Origin: Rathayibacter sp. VKM Ac-2856
Lineage (GTDB): Bacteria > Actinomycetota > Actinomycetes > Actinomycetales > Microbacteriaceae
Direction of reading: 5' to 3'
Assembly (NCBI RefSeq): GCF_013205055.1
Contig: NZ_JABMLF010000001.1
Location: 1,240,001 to 1,304,000, forward strand
DNA: 64,000 nt
The notes beneath the pieces are model-generated. The model did not search any database, was not told the origin of the DNA, and was given only the letters and a program-made list of their open reading frames with translations. Both the position numbers and the translations under genes were made by a program. This document shows positions 46,912 to 55,673 of this stretch, piece by piece (the stretch's first letter is position 1; each line of letters begins with the position of its first letter).

Positions 46912-47008
46912 GGCCCAGGCGAGCGGCAGGAAAAGTGTCCGGAGGATCGACTCCGGAGGAGGTGCCGCTCCCTGATGGTCACCCATCCGAACGCCAGTCG
47001 CGACGCGG
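46912..47008 (-). promoter_or_regulatory. ZTP riboswitch (pfl RNA) in the glyA leader
   Basis: Reading the minus strand from 47008, the leader shows the conserved GTCGCGACTGGCG, then a GATGG-GTGA-CCATC hairpin and CAGGGAGCGGCA. After a variable hairpin (CCGGAG/CTCCGG) comes TGCCGCTCGCCTGGGC, which pairs with GAGCGGCA and supplies the invariant CGCC of the ZTP motif pseudoknot. ZTP riboswitches sense ZMP/ZTP, which build up when 10-formyl-THF is short, and turn on C1-folate genes such as glyA and folD. A short AACGG-TAT-CCGTT hairpin (46897-46909) follows and may be part of the expression platform. A TACACT -10-like hexamer lies just upstream (about 47012-47017). Confidence 0.88.
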
Positions 47009-47043
47009 CCAGTGTAGCAACGGGCGGCCGATATCCTGAGCGG

Positions 47044-47973
47044 ATGCAGACCGACTCCGCCGCGCCCGCCCCCGACCGGACCGCCGCTGCGGCCCCCCTC
47101 GCGGACGGCGGCGCCGACGGCGGTCCCGGCAACCACTGGACGCTCACCTTCGCCTGCCCCGACCTGCCCGGCATCGTGCACGCGGTCTCGGGGGCGGTGG
47201 TCCAGGCCCGCGGCAACATCACCGAGAGCCAGCAGTTCTCGAGCGCGGACACCGGGCGCTTCTTCATGCGCCTGCAGGTGGAGTCGCCCGTCACCCGCGA
47301 CGAGTTCGAGGCCGCGCTGCTCCCGGTCACCGAGCACTACGGCATGACCTGGCGCCTCGACGTCGTCGGCCGGCCGCTGCGCACGCTGGTGCTCGCCTCC
47401 ACCGCCGGTCACTGCGTGAACGATCTGCTCTTCCGCCAGCGCGCGGGCCAGCTCGCGATCGACGTGCCGCTGATCCTCTCGAACCACAGCACCCTGGAGG
47501 GTCTGGCCGGGTTCTACGGCGTGCCCTTCGAGTCGCGGGCGGTCACCTCGCCCGAGTCCAAGCGCGCGTTCGAGGAGCGCGTCGTCGAGGTCGTCGATGA
47601 GCACGACGTCGAGCTCGTCGTCCTCGCCCGCTACATGCAGATCCTCTCGCCCGAGCTGTGCGCGCGGCTGGCCGGCCGCGCGATCAACATCCACCACTCC
47701 TTCCTCCCCGGATTCAAGGGCGCGAACCCGTACAAGCAGGCGCACGCCCGCGGGGTGAAGCTGATCGGCGCGACCGCGCACTTCGTGACCAGCGACCTCG
47801 ACGAGGGCCCGATCATCGAGCAGAACGTGGTGCGGGTCGACCACTCGCACTCCCCCGCCCAGCTCGTCGCGATCGGGCAGGACGAGGAGAGCCGCACGCT
47901 CACCCAGGCCGTGAAGTGGTTCGCGGAGGACCGCGTGCTGCTCGACGGGGCGCGGACGATCATCTTCCGCTGA
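47044..47973 (+). CDS. purU: Formyltetrahydrofolate deformylase
   Basis: PurU hydrolyses 10-formyl-THF to formate and THF, balancing the C1 pool. The 309-aa protein has a disordered Ala/Pro/Gly N-terminus (about 1-34), an ACT domain ('[18 protein letters not shown]'), and a formyltransferase-fold domain. The latter carries the catalytic Asn-His in '[17 protein letters not shown]' and the Asp in '[10 protein letters not shown]'. The start at 47044 is used because upstream codons run into the riboswitch region. It is divergent from glyA: opposing C1-pool functions share one gap. Confidence 0.94.
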   Translation: MQTDSAAPAPDRTAAAAPLADGGADGGPGNHWTLTFACPDLPGIVHAVSGAVVQARGNITESQQFSSADTGRFFMRLQVESPVTRDEFEAALLPVTEHYGMTWRLDVVGRPLRTLVLASTAGHCVNDLLFRQRAGQLAIDVPLILSNHSTLEGLAGFYGVPFESRAVTSPESKRAFEERVVEVVDEHDVELVVLARYMQILSPELCARLAGRAINIHHSFLPGFKGANPYKQAHARGVKLIGATAHFVTSDLDEGPIIEQNVVRVDHSHSPAQLVAIGQDEESRTLTQAVKWFAEDRVLLDGARTIIFR

Positions 47974-48003
47974 CGCCGGGCGCTGCGCCGCCGCTGAGAC
48001 GCC

Positions 48004-48059
48004 GAGTCGCCCGGAACGGCTGCCCGTGGGGCGGGAGAACGAGCCCTCTCGGGCGACTC
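48004..48059 (+). terminator. Long-loop inverted repeat after purU
   Basis: Ten-base arms GAGTCGCCCG (48004-48013) and CGGGCGACTC (48050-48059) are separated by 36 nt, 31 bp past the purU stop and 17 bp before the next gene. It may terminate purU transcription, although the loop is unusually long. Confidence 0.4.
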
Positions 48060-48075
48060 GCCGCGGGCGGATACG

Positions 48076-48453
48076 ATGGTCCGCGTGAATCGAGCGACAG
48101 CGGGCCAGGCACGAACCGATCTCAAGGTCGGGCCGAACGACGTGCTGCGCTTCGTGCTCGAGCTGTTCGCCTTCGTCAGCCTCGGGCTGTGGGGCTTCCT
48201 CGCGTGGGATCTGCCCTGGAGCATCGTGCTCGGGATCGGCGCGCCGGTGCTGGCGATCCTGCTCTGGGCGCTGTTCCTGTCGCCCCGCGCGGTGCTCGCG
48301 ATCGACGTCTACGGCCGCTCGCTGATCGAGCTGCTGATCATGGGCGCCGCCGCCCTCGCCTGGCTCGACCTCGGCCAGCCCATCGTCGCCATCGTCTTCG
48401 GCGTCGTCGCGGTCGTCTCGGGTGTCGTCTCCGGACGCCGCGCCCTGAGCTGA
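48076..48453 (+). CDS. YrdB-family (DUF2568) membrane protein
   Basis: This 125-aa protein has a short polar N-terminus (about 1-20) and four hydrophobic segments (about 27-42, 48-67, 84-97 and 100-118). 'LRFVLELFAFVSLGLWGF' and 'WALFLSPRAVL' match the YrdB/DUF2568 pattern, whose function is unknown. A GTG at 48085 is an alternative start. It stands alone; an R1 inverted repeat pair follows. Confidence 0.82.
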   Translation: MVRVNRATAGQARTDLKVGPNDVLRFVLELFAFVSLGLWGFLAWDLPWSIVLGIGAPVLAILLWALFLSPRAVLAIDVYGRSLIELLIMGAAALAWLDLGQPIVAIVFGVVAVVSGVVSGRRALS

Positions 48454-48485
48454 CGCCGCGGGGCGGTCCGGAGCCCGCGCGATCC

Positions 48486-48611
48486 TGCTGATCGAGTAGC
48501 CCGCACAGCGGGCGTATCGAGATCCACCAGCTGCAAGACGACGGCCTACAGACCGACCTGTCGGCGACGGTGGATCTCGATACGCCCGTGCGGGGCTGCT
48601 CGACCAGCATG
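48486..48611. repeat. R1 long inverted repeat
   Basis: The left arm (48486-48528) begins TGCTGATCGAGTAGCCCGCA and ends CGAGATCCACC. The right arm (48569-48611) begins GGTGGATCTCGATACGCCCG and ends CGACCAGCATG. The arms are complementary over most of about 42 positions around a 40-nt spacer. Confidence 0.88.
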
Positions 48612-48699
48612 GTGCCGAGAGCCGCGCGCGACGAGCGACGGCCGCCCCGCCGCCCCCGGAGGGGCGAGCGGGACGACCGTCGCGACGGTCGGCGGAGGA

Positions 48700-51600
48700 C
48701 TACTCCGCCGCGCCCGCCTCACGCTGCGCGAGGGCGCGGCGTCGCAGGCCCGTGAGGACCGCTCCGGCGCCGATCAGCGCGAGGGCGCCGGCTCCGAGCA
48801 GTCCGCCGCCGAAGCCGGTGGAGGGCAGGCCGCCCGAGCCGTGGCCGGGCGCGCCCGGTCCGGCGGTGGGCGTGGACGTCGGCGCGGGAGGCGCGGTCGG
48901 TCCGGCGGTCGGTCCGGCGGTCGGCGTCCCGGTGGGAGCCGGCGTCGCCGTCGGTCCCGCGGTCGGGGTCGCCGTGGGCTCGGCCGTCGGGGTCGCCGTC
49001 GGCGTCCCGGTCGGAGCCGGCGTCGAGGCCTCCGTCACATCCACGCTGACCAGGGTCGAGAGACCCGAGTCGGCGTAGGCGATGCTGCCGAGGTACTGCG
49101 CCGGGCCGGCCAGGCCGGTCCAGGAGACGGAGTAGCTCGTCGGCTCGCCCAGGACGGCGTCGACGGTCTCGGGCGCGGTGCTCAGCGAGCCCTCGCCGCC
49201 CTCGGCCGAGATGAGGAAGCTGCGGAGGTCGAAGGTCGCCTCCGGGTCCGCTCCCACCGCGTAGATGTCCGCCGAGACCAGGTACTCCCCGGCCTCGGGC
49301 GCGGCCAGGTCGACCCGCTCGTCGGCCGAGCCGGTCGCGCTGGTCGCCGTGGCCACCGGCTCGCCGTCGACGATCCGCGAGACCGTCAGGTCGAGGTCGG
49401 CGGTGTCGTCGAGCGAGTCGAGGTCGAAGCGGGCGAACCCGGTGCCCTCGGGGACGGTGACGGTCGTCTCGAACGTCTCGCCCTCGGGCAGCGTGCCGGT
49501 GTGGCCGTCCGCCGCGGTCTCGTCCTCGGCGAGGACTCCCACCGCGAGACCGCTCGGCGTCAGCGGCAGCGCGCCGTCGATGCCGGGGACGATCTCGACG
49601 CTCGTCGAGCCGGTCGAGCCGGAGCCCGACACCTCGTACGGCGCGTCCAGCAGCACGGGGCGCACGGCCACGGGGCTGCGCACCTCGTGGTCGGCGCTCG
49701 ACCAGGTGAGGTAGCCGGTCGCGAATTCGGCGAGCTCGGCGTCCGTCCGCGTGAAGGTCACCGTGTACTCGGCGGTCTGACCCGCTCCGGTGAAGGAGAG
49801 CGTCGACGGCGAGACGACGGCGTCGACTCCGGGGATGTCGAGGTCGGCGGTGTAGCTGCCGGCCTCGGTCGAGGTCACCGTGCGGGTGACCGTCTGGGTG
49901 CCTGCCAGGGCGCCGATCGCGATCGAGGCCTGGTTGAGGTCGGACGGGTCGATCGCCTCGACGGCGTTGAGCTCGGGGTCGGCGAAGACGTAGCCGGCGC
50001 CCTTGAGGAACGCGATCCAGTCGCTCGGGCCGCTCTCGTAGAGCAGCCCGGGATCGAGGAACGCGGTCGGGTCGACGTGTCCGGCGCCCTGGGCGAAGAC
50101 GTCCTCGGACGCGGCGCCCGACTGGTCGACGCTGTCGTAGGAGGTCGTCATCATGGCCGACTTGACCGACGACGGCGACGCGTTCGGGGTCACGCCGAGG
50201 ATGAGCGCGGCGAGGCCCGCGATGTGCGGGGAGGACATCGACGTGCCGGACTCGAACGCGAAGGCGGGGTCGTCGCCCTCGGCGTTGAAGCTGTCGGCGA
50301 GGATCGCGACGCCGGGCGCCGTGATGTCGGGCTTCAGCACGTCCGCGCCGTCCGCCTCAGCGGGTCCGCGGGAGGAGAAGCCCGCCACCTGCGGGACCGG
50401 GATCTCGGTGCCGGTGGCGTTGCCCTCGGTCAGCGTCGCGGTCGCACCGGCGGTGCCGGCGTACGCGGTGATCGCGTCGTAGGCCTGCGAGTCGATCTGG
50501 ATGCTCGGGACCGAGTGGTCGTCGACGTGCAGGGCGTTCGGGAACGGGTTGAGCAGCAGCATGCCGATGCCCCCGGCCCGGTCGACCTCGGCCGACTTCG
50601 AGACGCGCGCGGTCGTGCCGGCGGTGCAGGCGACGATCTTGCCGGCGACCTTCGCGGCGTCGAGCGAGCCCGGCGCGCAGATGTCGGGGTTCTCGGTCCC
50701 GGCGACGACGACGTCGGCGCTGTTCACGAGGGGTCCGGTGACGTCGTCGTGCACGGAGATCGATCCGCCGACGAAGGCCCGGCCGTCACCGAGGGTGGCG
50801 GTGGCCGTGTAGGTCGGGATCGAGGAGGCCGCGACCGTGGTGTACCACGGCGAGGCGTGGTCGAGGGTCGAGTCGCCGGGGCCGGAGTTGCCGGCCGAGG
50901 CGGCCACGAAGACACCCGCGGCCGCGGCGTTCAGGAACGCCTGGTCGTAGGGGGTCAGCGTCGAGACGGCGGAGCCGCCGCCGATCGAGAAGTTGATGAC
51001 GTCGACGCCGTCCGCGACGGCCGCGTCGATGGCGGCGAGGATGCCGGTGCCCGAGCAGTAGTCGTCGTCGTCGGTGCCGTTCACGTCGCCGTTCCAGCAG
51101 ACCTTGTAGGCGGCGACCTTGGCGGCGGGAGCGACACCGGAGATCATGCCGTAGTCGTAGCCGTCGACCGAGGCCTCGACGTCGGCGTTGCCGGCGGCCG
51201 TGCTCGCGGTGTGCGAGCCGTGGCCGTCCGCGTCGCGCGGCGAGCGGTACTCGGGGTTGTCCGGCGAGCCGGCCTTCTCGTTCGCGCCGAGGAACCAGCG
51301 GGCGCCGATCAGCTTCTGGTTGCACTCGTCGCCGTCCCACTGCTGGGCCGCGGCGAGACCGGGCGAGCAGGAGCCCGCGAAGGTGGTGCCGTCGGACTTG
51401 CGGTAGGTGACGGTCGTGCCGTCGGTGTACGGAGCGGCACCCGCGGAGGTGGCGAGCGGAGCGCCCGCGAACGACGGGTTCTCGGGCGCGATGCCGGAGT
51501 CGATGACTCCGACGACGACGCCCTCGCCGGCCTCGTCGACACCGCCGACGGTGTCCCAGACGCCGCCGTCGCCCTCCAGGCCGAGGAAGCTCGTGGACGA

Positions 51601-52167
51601 CTCCTGACCGGTGTCGGGGACGGGGATGCCCGCGTCCGCCGCGGCGGGAGCGGCGGTCGTCGACGCGGTGGCGCGGTCGAGCTTCAGATCCTCGACCTCC
51701 TGCACCTGCGCGACGTCCTTGCGGGCGGCGAGCTCGCCGGCCTGCGCGGCCGTGAGCGAGGCGGAGAAGCCGTTGAGGGCGACCGTGTAGTGGTAGCCGA
51801 TCGCGGCGTCGACGGCGGCGGCGACGTCCTGCTGCCGCTGCTCGAGGTGCGCGGAGTAGTCCTCCACCGGTGCCGAGCGGGCCTGCAGCTGAGCGCCGGC
51901 CTCCGGAGCGGTGCGGGCGAAGCGGGCGTCGGTGCCCTCGTAGACGGCGGCGGACGGCTCGACGAGGGTGACGACGTAGTCGCCGTCGTCGAAGGTCTGC
52001 GGGATCGAGAGTCCGCCGACGAGAGCGGCCCCGCCGACGAGCGGGGCGGCCGATGCTCCCTGGACGGCGAAGGCGCCCGAGGCGGCGATGCCGAGGGCGG
52101 CGAGGCCGGCGAGGATGCGCTTCTCAGCGCGGCGGACGGGTGGACGGTGGGACAAGTGAAGCGGCAA
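48700..52167 (-). CDS. Cell-wall-anchored subtilisin-like serine protease (S8)
   Basis: About 1155 aa. After a signal peptide (RRAEKR then ILAGLAALGIAASGAFA), it has an I9-type propeptide and an S8 catalytic domain: Asp about 223 in 'VVGVIDSGIAPENP', His about 316 in 'DADGHGSHTAS', Ser about 643 in 'ESGTSMSSPHIAG'. A PA-type insert (about 465-575) lies in the domain. Fibronectin-like beta domains follow, then a Thr/Pro/Ala-rich wall-spanning tract (TPTATPTAEPTATP...) and an LPSTG sorting signal with hydrophobic segment and basic end. Sortase should link it to peptidoglycan. I chose the TTG at 52167 with AAAGGA 6 nt upstream; a GTG at 52185 and an ATG at 52215 lack a ribosome site. The target protein is unknown. 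Confidence 0.93.
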   Translation of the reverse strand: MPLHLSHRPPVRRAEKRILAGLAALGIAASGAFAVQGASAAPLVGGAALVGGLSIPQTFDDGDYVVTLVEPSAAVYEGTDARFARTAPEAGAQLQARSAPVEDYSAHLEQRQQDVAAAVDAAIGYHYTVALNGFSASLTAAQAGELAARKDVAQVQEVEDLKLDRATASTTAAPAAADAGIPVPDTGQESSTSFLGLEGDGGVWDTVGGVDEAGEGVVVGVIDSGIAPENPSFAGAPLATSAGAAPYTDGTTVTYRKSDGTTFAGSCSPGLAAAQQWDGDECNQKLIGARWFLGANEKAGSPDNPEYRSPRDADGHGSHTASTAAGNADVEASVDGYDYGMISGVAPAAKVAAYKVCWNGDVNGTDDDDYCSGTGILAAIDAAVADGVDVINFSIGGGSAVSTLTPYDQAFLNAAAAGVFVAASAGNSGPGDSTLDHASPWYTTVAASSIPTYTATATLGDGRAFVGGSISVHDDVTGPLVNSADVVVAGTENPDICAPGSLDAAKVAGKIVACTAGTTARVSKSAEVDRAGGIGMLLLNPFPNALHVDDHSVPSIQIDSQAYDAITAYAGTAGATATLTEGNATGTEIPVPQVAGFSSRGPAEADGADVLKPDITAPGVAILADSFNAEGDDPAFAFESGTSMSSPHIAGLAALILGVTPNASPSSVKSAMMTTSYDSVDQSGAASEDVFAQGAGHVDPTAFLDPGLLYESGPSDWIAFLKGAGYVFADPELNAVEAIDPSDLNQASIAIGALAGTQTVTRTVTSTEAGSYTADLDIPGVDAVVSPSTLSFTGAGQTAEYTVTFTRTDAELAEFATGYLTWSSADHEVRSPVAVRPVLLDAPYEVSGSGSTGSTSVEIVPGIDGALPLTPSGLAVGVLAEDETAADGHTGTLPEGETFETTVTVPEGTGFARFDLDSLDDTADLDLTVSRIVDGEPVATATSATGSADERVDLAAPEAGEYLVSADIYAVGADPEATFDLRSFLISAEGGEGSLSTAPETVDAVLGEPTSYSVSWTGLAGPAQYLGSIAYADSGLSTLVSVDVTEASTPAPTGTPTATPTAEPTATPTAGPTATPAPTGTPTAGPTAGPTAPPAPTSTPTAGPGAPGHGSGGLPSTGFGGGLLGAGALALIGAGAVLTGLRRRALAQREAGAAE

Positions 52168-52359
52168 TCGATGTCCTTTACTCACAGTGGCTGGGAACCG
52201 GATCGGATCCCGCACAGAGTCGACCCTACGATTTCGATCGCTCGGCTCTGTTACGAACAGGTAACGAAGTCCTCATTCGGGGGACAGCGCCGTGCGATCC
52301 CCGGGGATCCCGCTGCCCCCATTTCGGGGACCGCACCCGCCCGGTCCTACGCTGGCGGC

Positions 52360-53316
52360 ATGCGCACCCCGAATCCCGACGCCGCCGTCGGCGTCATGCT
52401 CCCCCGCGACCTCCCCGCCTCGGCGGTCCTCCCCTACGCCCGCCGCGCCGAGGCGCTCGGCTTCGACGAGCTGTGGGTCGTCGAGGACCTCGGCTTCCGC
52501 GGCGGGATCGCCCAGGCCGGCGCCGTGCTCGCCGCGACCGAGCGGATCGTCGTCGGCATCGGCATCCTGCCCGCCGCCGTCCGCACCGCAGCCTTCACCG
52601 CGATGGAGCTCGGCACCCTCGCCGAGCTGTTCCCCGGCCGCGTGCACGCCGGCATCGGCCACGGCATGCCGGGCTGGATGCGCGGACTCGGCGTCTGGCC
52701 GAAGAGTCCGCTGACGCTCCTCGCCGAGCAGTTCGACGCGATCCGCGCACTGCTCTCGGGCGAGGAGGTGACCCGCGACGGCCGCTACGTGCACGTCGAC
52801 GGGCTGCGGCTCGAGTCGCCGCCGAGCACCGTGCCGCCGCTGCTGGCCGGTGTCCGCGGACCGCGCTCGCTCGAGCTGGCCGGCCGCATCGCCGACGGCG
52901 CGATCCTCGCCGAGCCGGTCGCGCCGGAGTACCTCGCGCGGGCCCGGGAGCAGATGGGGACGCCCGGCCGCGTCGTCGCGTACAACGTGGCCGCGGTGGC
53001 CGACGACGCGGGCACCGCGCGCGCGGCCGTGCGGCCCGGACTGGAGTGGATCGGCGAGCCGGACTGGGCGCCGCACCTCGAGCCGCTGCCCTTCGCCGAG
53101 GAGTTCGCGCAGCTGCGCGCCCGGAGCGCCGACCGCGCCGCCTTCGTCCGCGACCTGCCCGACGAGTGGGTCGACCGCCTCGCCGTGGTCGGCACTCCGG
53201 AGACGGCTCGCGCGCGGATCGACGAGCTGCACGCCGCGGGGGCGGCCAGCACGGTGCTCGTGCCGATCGGCGACGATCCCGCCGCGGCGATGGAGCAGCT
53301 GGCCCGCGTCCTCTGA
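52360..53316 (+). CDS. LLM-class flavin-dependent oxidoreductase
   Basis: This 318-aa luciferase-like TIM barrel has 'YARRAEALGFDELWVVEDL', 'VLAATERIVVGIGILP', 'LGTLAELFPGRVHAGIGHG' (in parts) and 'PPLLAGVRGPRSLELAGRIADG' (in parts). Many actinobacterial members use coenzyme F420 rather than FMN; the sequence does not decide this. The substrate is unknown. It is divergent from the protease gene and ends at the bidirectional hairpin shared with icd. Confidence 0.9.
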   Translation: MRTPNPDAAVGVMLPRDLPASAVLPYARRAEALGFDELWVVEDLGFRGGIAQAGAVLAATERIVVGIGILPAAVRTAAFTAMELGTLAELFPGRVHAGIGHGMPGWMRGLGVWPKSPLTLLAEQFDAIRALLSGEEVTRDGRYVHVDGLRLESPPSTVPPLLAGVRGPRSLELAGRIADGAILAEPVAPEYLARAREQMGTPGRVVAYNVAAVADDAGTARAAVRPGLEWIGEPDWAPHLEPLPFAEEFAQLRARSADRAAFVRDLPDEWVDRLAVVGTPETARARIDELHAAGAASTVLVPIGDDPAAAMEQLARVL

Positions 53317-53334
53317 CGCGCCCCGCACGCGGAG

Positions 53335-53381
53335 ACGGCTCCGGCCCGCGGGATCCGAGGATCCCCGCGAGCCGGAGCCGT
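53335..53381. terminator. Bidirectional terminator between the LLM gene and icd
   Basis: An 11-bp perfect stem (ACGGCTCCGGC at 53335-53345 with 53371-53381) encloses an inner GGATCC/GGATCC-type hairpin. It is located between the two convergent genes. Confidence 0.8.
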
Positions 53382-53397
53382 TCGTGCGAGCGGGAGG

Positions 53398-54615
53398 TCA
53401 GCCCGCCATGCGCGCCTTGAGGTTGGCGTCGAGCGTGGCGAGGAACTCCTCGGTGGTCTGCCAGGCCTGGTCGGGGCCGACCAGCAGGGCGAGGTCCTTC
53501 GTCATGCTGCCGGACTCGACCGTCTTGATGACGACGTCCTCGAGGGTCAGCGAGAAGTCGATGAGCTCCTGGTTGCCGTCGAGCTTGCCGCGGTGCGCGA
53601 GGCCGCGCGTCCAGGCGTAGATCGAGGCGATCGGGTTCGTCGAGGTGGGCTTGCCGGCCTGGTGCTGGCGGTAGTGGCGCGTGACGGTGCCGTGCGCCGC
53701 CTCCGCCTCGACGACGCTGCCGTCCGGCGTGGAGAGGACGGAGGTCATGAGGCCCAGCGAGCCGAAGCCCTGCGCGACGGTGTCGGACTGGACGTCGCCG
53801 TCGTAGTTCTTGCAGGCCCAGACGTAGCCGCCCTCCCACTTCATGGCCGAGGCGACCATGTCGTCGATGAGGCGGTGCTCGTAGGTGAGGCCGGCGGCCT
53901 CGAAGCGCTCCTTGAACTCGGTCTCGAAGATCTCCTCGAAGATGTCCTTGAAGCGGCCGTCGTAGGCCTTGAGGATCGTGTTCTTCGTGGAGAGGTAGAC
54001 CGGGTAGTTGCGGGTCAGGCCGTAGTTGAGCGAGGAGCGCGCGAAGTCGCGGATCGAGGCGTCCTGGTTGTACTGGACCTGCGCGATGCCGTCGTCGGGG
54101 GCCTTGTAGACCTCGAACTTCATCGGCTCCGAGCCGTCCTCGGGCGTGAACTCGACGGTGAGCGTGCCCTTGCCCTTGAAGACGAAGTCGGTCGCGCGGT
54201 ACTGGTCGCCGAAGGCGTGGCGGCCGATGATGATCGGCTTGTTCCAGCCCGGCACCAGGCGCGGGATGTTCGAGATGATGATCGGCTCGCGGAAGATGAC
54301 GCCGCCGAGGATGTTGCGGATGGTGCCGTTGGGCGACTTCCACATCTTCTTCAGGCCGAACTCCTCGACGCGCGCCTCGTCGGGCGTGATCGTCGCGCAC
54401 TTGACGCCGACGCCGTGCTTCTGGATGGCGTGGGCCGCGTCGATCGTGACCTGGTCGTCGGTCTGGTCGCGGTACTCCATGCCGAGGTCGTAGTACTCGA
54501 GGTTCACGTCGAGGTACGGGTGGATCAGGGTGTCCTTGATCTTCTGCCAGATGATCCGCGTCATCTCGTCGCCGTCGAGCTCGACGACCGTTCCTTCAAC
54601 CTTGATCTTCGACAT
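53398..54615 (-). CDS. icd: NADP-dependent isocitrate dehydrogenase (eukaryote-type homodimer)
   Basis: Icd oxidises isocitrate to 2-oxoglutarate in the TCA cycle and supplies NADPH. The 405-aa sequence begins [20 protein letters not shown], typical of the IDH1/IDH2-like subgroup rather than the E. coli or the monomeric type. '[13 protein letters not shown]' is the isocitrate-binding segment, and '[16 protein letters not shown]' region is the NADP-binding part. The ATG at 54615 is eight codons inside a longer frame and matches family starts. Single gene. Confidence 0.96.
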   Translation of the reverse strand: MSKIKVEGTVVELDGDEMTRIIWQKIKDTLIHPYLDVNLEYYDLGMEYRDQTDDQVTIDAAHAIQKHGVGVKCATITPDEARVEEFGLKKMWKSPNGTIRNILGGVIFREPIIISNIPRLVPGWNKPIIIGRHAFGDQYRATDFVFKGKGTLTVEFTPEDGSEPMKFEVYKAPDDGIAQVQYNQDASIRDFARSSLNYGLTRNYPVYLSTKNTILKAYDGRFKDIFEEIFETEFKERFEAAGLTYEHRLIDDMVASAMKWEGGYVWACKNYDGDVQSDTVAQGFGSLGLMTSVLSTPDGSVVEAEAAHGTVTRHYRQHQAGKPTSTNPIASIYAWTRGLAHRGKLDGNQELIDFSLTLEDVVIKTVESGSMTKDLALLVGPDQAWQTTEEFLATLDANLKARMAG

Positions 54616-54827
54616 TGCACTCCCAGGGTCTCGTTGCACCGCCCCGCTGCTGCGAGGGACGGGTGGCTCCGCGGCCGCTCCAGACGGCCTCGACCAGCCT
54701 ACCCGAGGCCGGAACTGTCTCGACGTCGAGACAGTTCTGCGCGAGGCGGCGCCCGGCGCCGTTCACCGCGCGACGCTCGTCCGAGAGGAGGATGACCGCC
54801 CCCGGGCCGGGCCGCTAGATTGGCCGC

Positions 54828-55277
54828 ATGAGTGACCTCCGCCTGGAAGAGCTGTCGGCCGCGAACATCTCCGCCGTGAACGGACTGAGCCTCAAACCGG
54901 GTCAGGAGCAGTTCGTCGCCCCCGAGTCCTACTCCGCCGCCGCCGCCGTGATCGATCCGGGCGCCGCCTGGCAGCGCGCGGTCCTCGACGGCGACGAGCT
55001 CGTCGGCTTCATCCACGCGCACTTCGACACCGAGGCGCCCGAGGAGTTCCGCAGCTGCATCTGGCGGATCAACATCGACGCGGCGAAGCAGGGCCGCGGC
55101 GTCGGCACCTTCGCCGTCCGCGCCGCCGCCGACGAGGCGCGCGCCCGCGGCTTCGACACCCTCACCGTCATCTGGGAGTCCGGCGTCGACGGTCCCGAGC
55201 AGTTCTTCCGCTGGATCGGCTTCGAGGTCATCGGCGAGACCCCCTACGGCGAGAACATCGGGGCGCTGAAGCTCTGA
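54828..55277 (+). CDS. GNAT-family N-acetyltransferase
   Basis: A 149-aa GNAT. 'LDGDELVGFIHAHFD' is the central strand, 'IDAAKQGRGVGTFAVRAAAD' holds the acetyl-CoA loop (QGRGVG, about residues 87-92), and 'QFFRWIGFEVIGET' is the C-terminal motif. The opening 'LSLKPGQEQFVAP' resembles polyamine (SpeG/PaiA/Bltd-like) acetyltransferases, so spermidine or a related amine is possible, but this is not firm. It is followed after 41 bp by an alkyltransferase-like gene. Confidence 0.87.
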   Translation: MSDLRLEELSAANISAVNGLSLKPGQEQFVAPESYSAAAAVIDPGAAWQRAVLDGDELVGFIHAHFDTEAPEEFRSCIWRINIDAAKQGRGVGTFAVRAAADEARARGFDTLTVIWESGVDGPEQFFRWIGFEVIGETPYGENIGALKL

Positions 55278-55318
55278 GTTCCGAAGCTCCGAGTGCTGAA
55301 GCGCCGAGCGGTGAAGCG

Positions 55319-55654
55319 TTGAGCGATCGCCCTGCGGACGGCCCGGCCGACGCGGACCCCGCGGACTTCGTCTCCGCGGTGCTCGCCGTCGTCGAGGCGA
55401 TCCCTCCGGGTCGCGTGATGGCCTACGGGGAGATCGCCGCGGTGCTCGGCACCCGGGCGGCCCGCGCCGTGGGCACGGTGCTCGCCCGCTACGGCTCCGA
55501 CGTCGCCTGGTGGCGCGTCGTCCGCTCCGGAGGCGCCCCTGCGATCGGGCACGAGGACCGCGCCCGCGAGCACTACGACAGCGAGGGCACGCCCCTCGTC
55601 ACGACGGCGGGCGGCTACCGCGTCGACGTCCGCGCGGCGCGCTGGACGCCCTGA
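55319..55654 (+). CDS. Alkyltransferase-like (ATL) DNA-repair protein
   Basis: This 111-aa protein has the MGMT-type DNA-binding domain: 'AIPPGRVMAYGEIAAVLGT' with the intercalating Arg region, 'RAVGTVLARYGSDVAWWRVV', and 'YDSEGTPLV'. The alkyl-acceptor cysteine of the PCHR motif is absent; 'AWWRVVRS' stands at that place. This marks an ATL protein, which binds O6-alkylguanine and hands the lesion to nucleotide-excision repair instead of repairing it directly. The TTG at 55319 is the only in-frame start that fits. The 50 bp before it hold imperfect GAAGC/CCGAG decamer repeats. Confidence 0.9.
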   Translation: MSDRPADGPADADPADFVSAVLAVVEAIPPGRVMAYGEIAAVLGTRAARAVGTVLARYGSDVAWWRVVRSGGAPAIGHEDRAREHYDSEGTPLVTTAGGYRVDVRAARWTP

Positions 55655-55673
55655 CCGCGGCAGCCGCTCCGGC

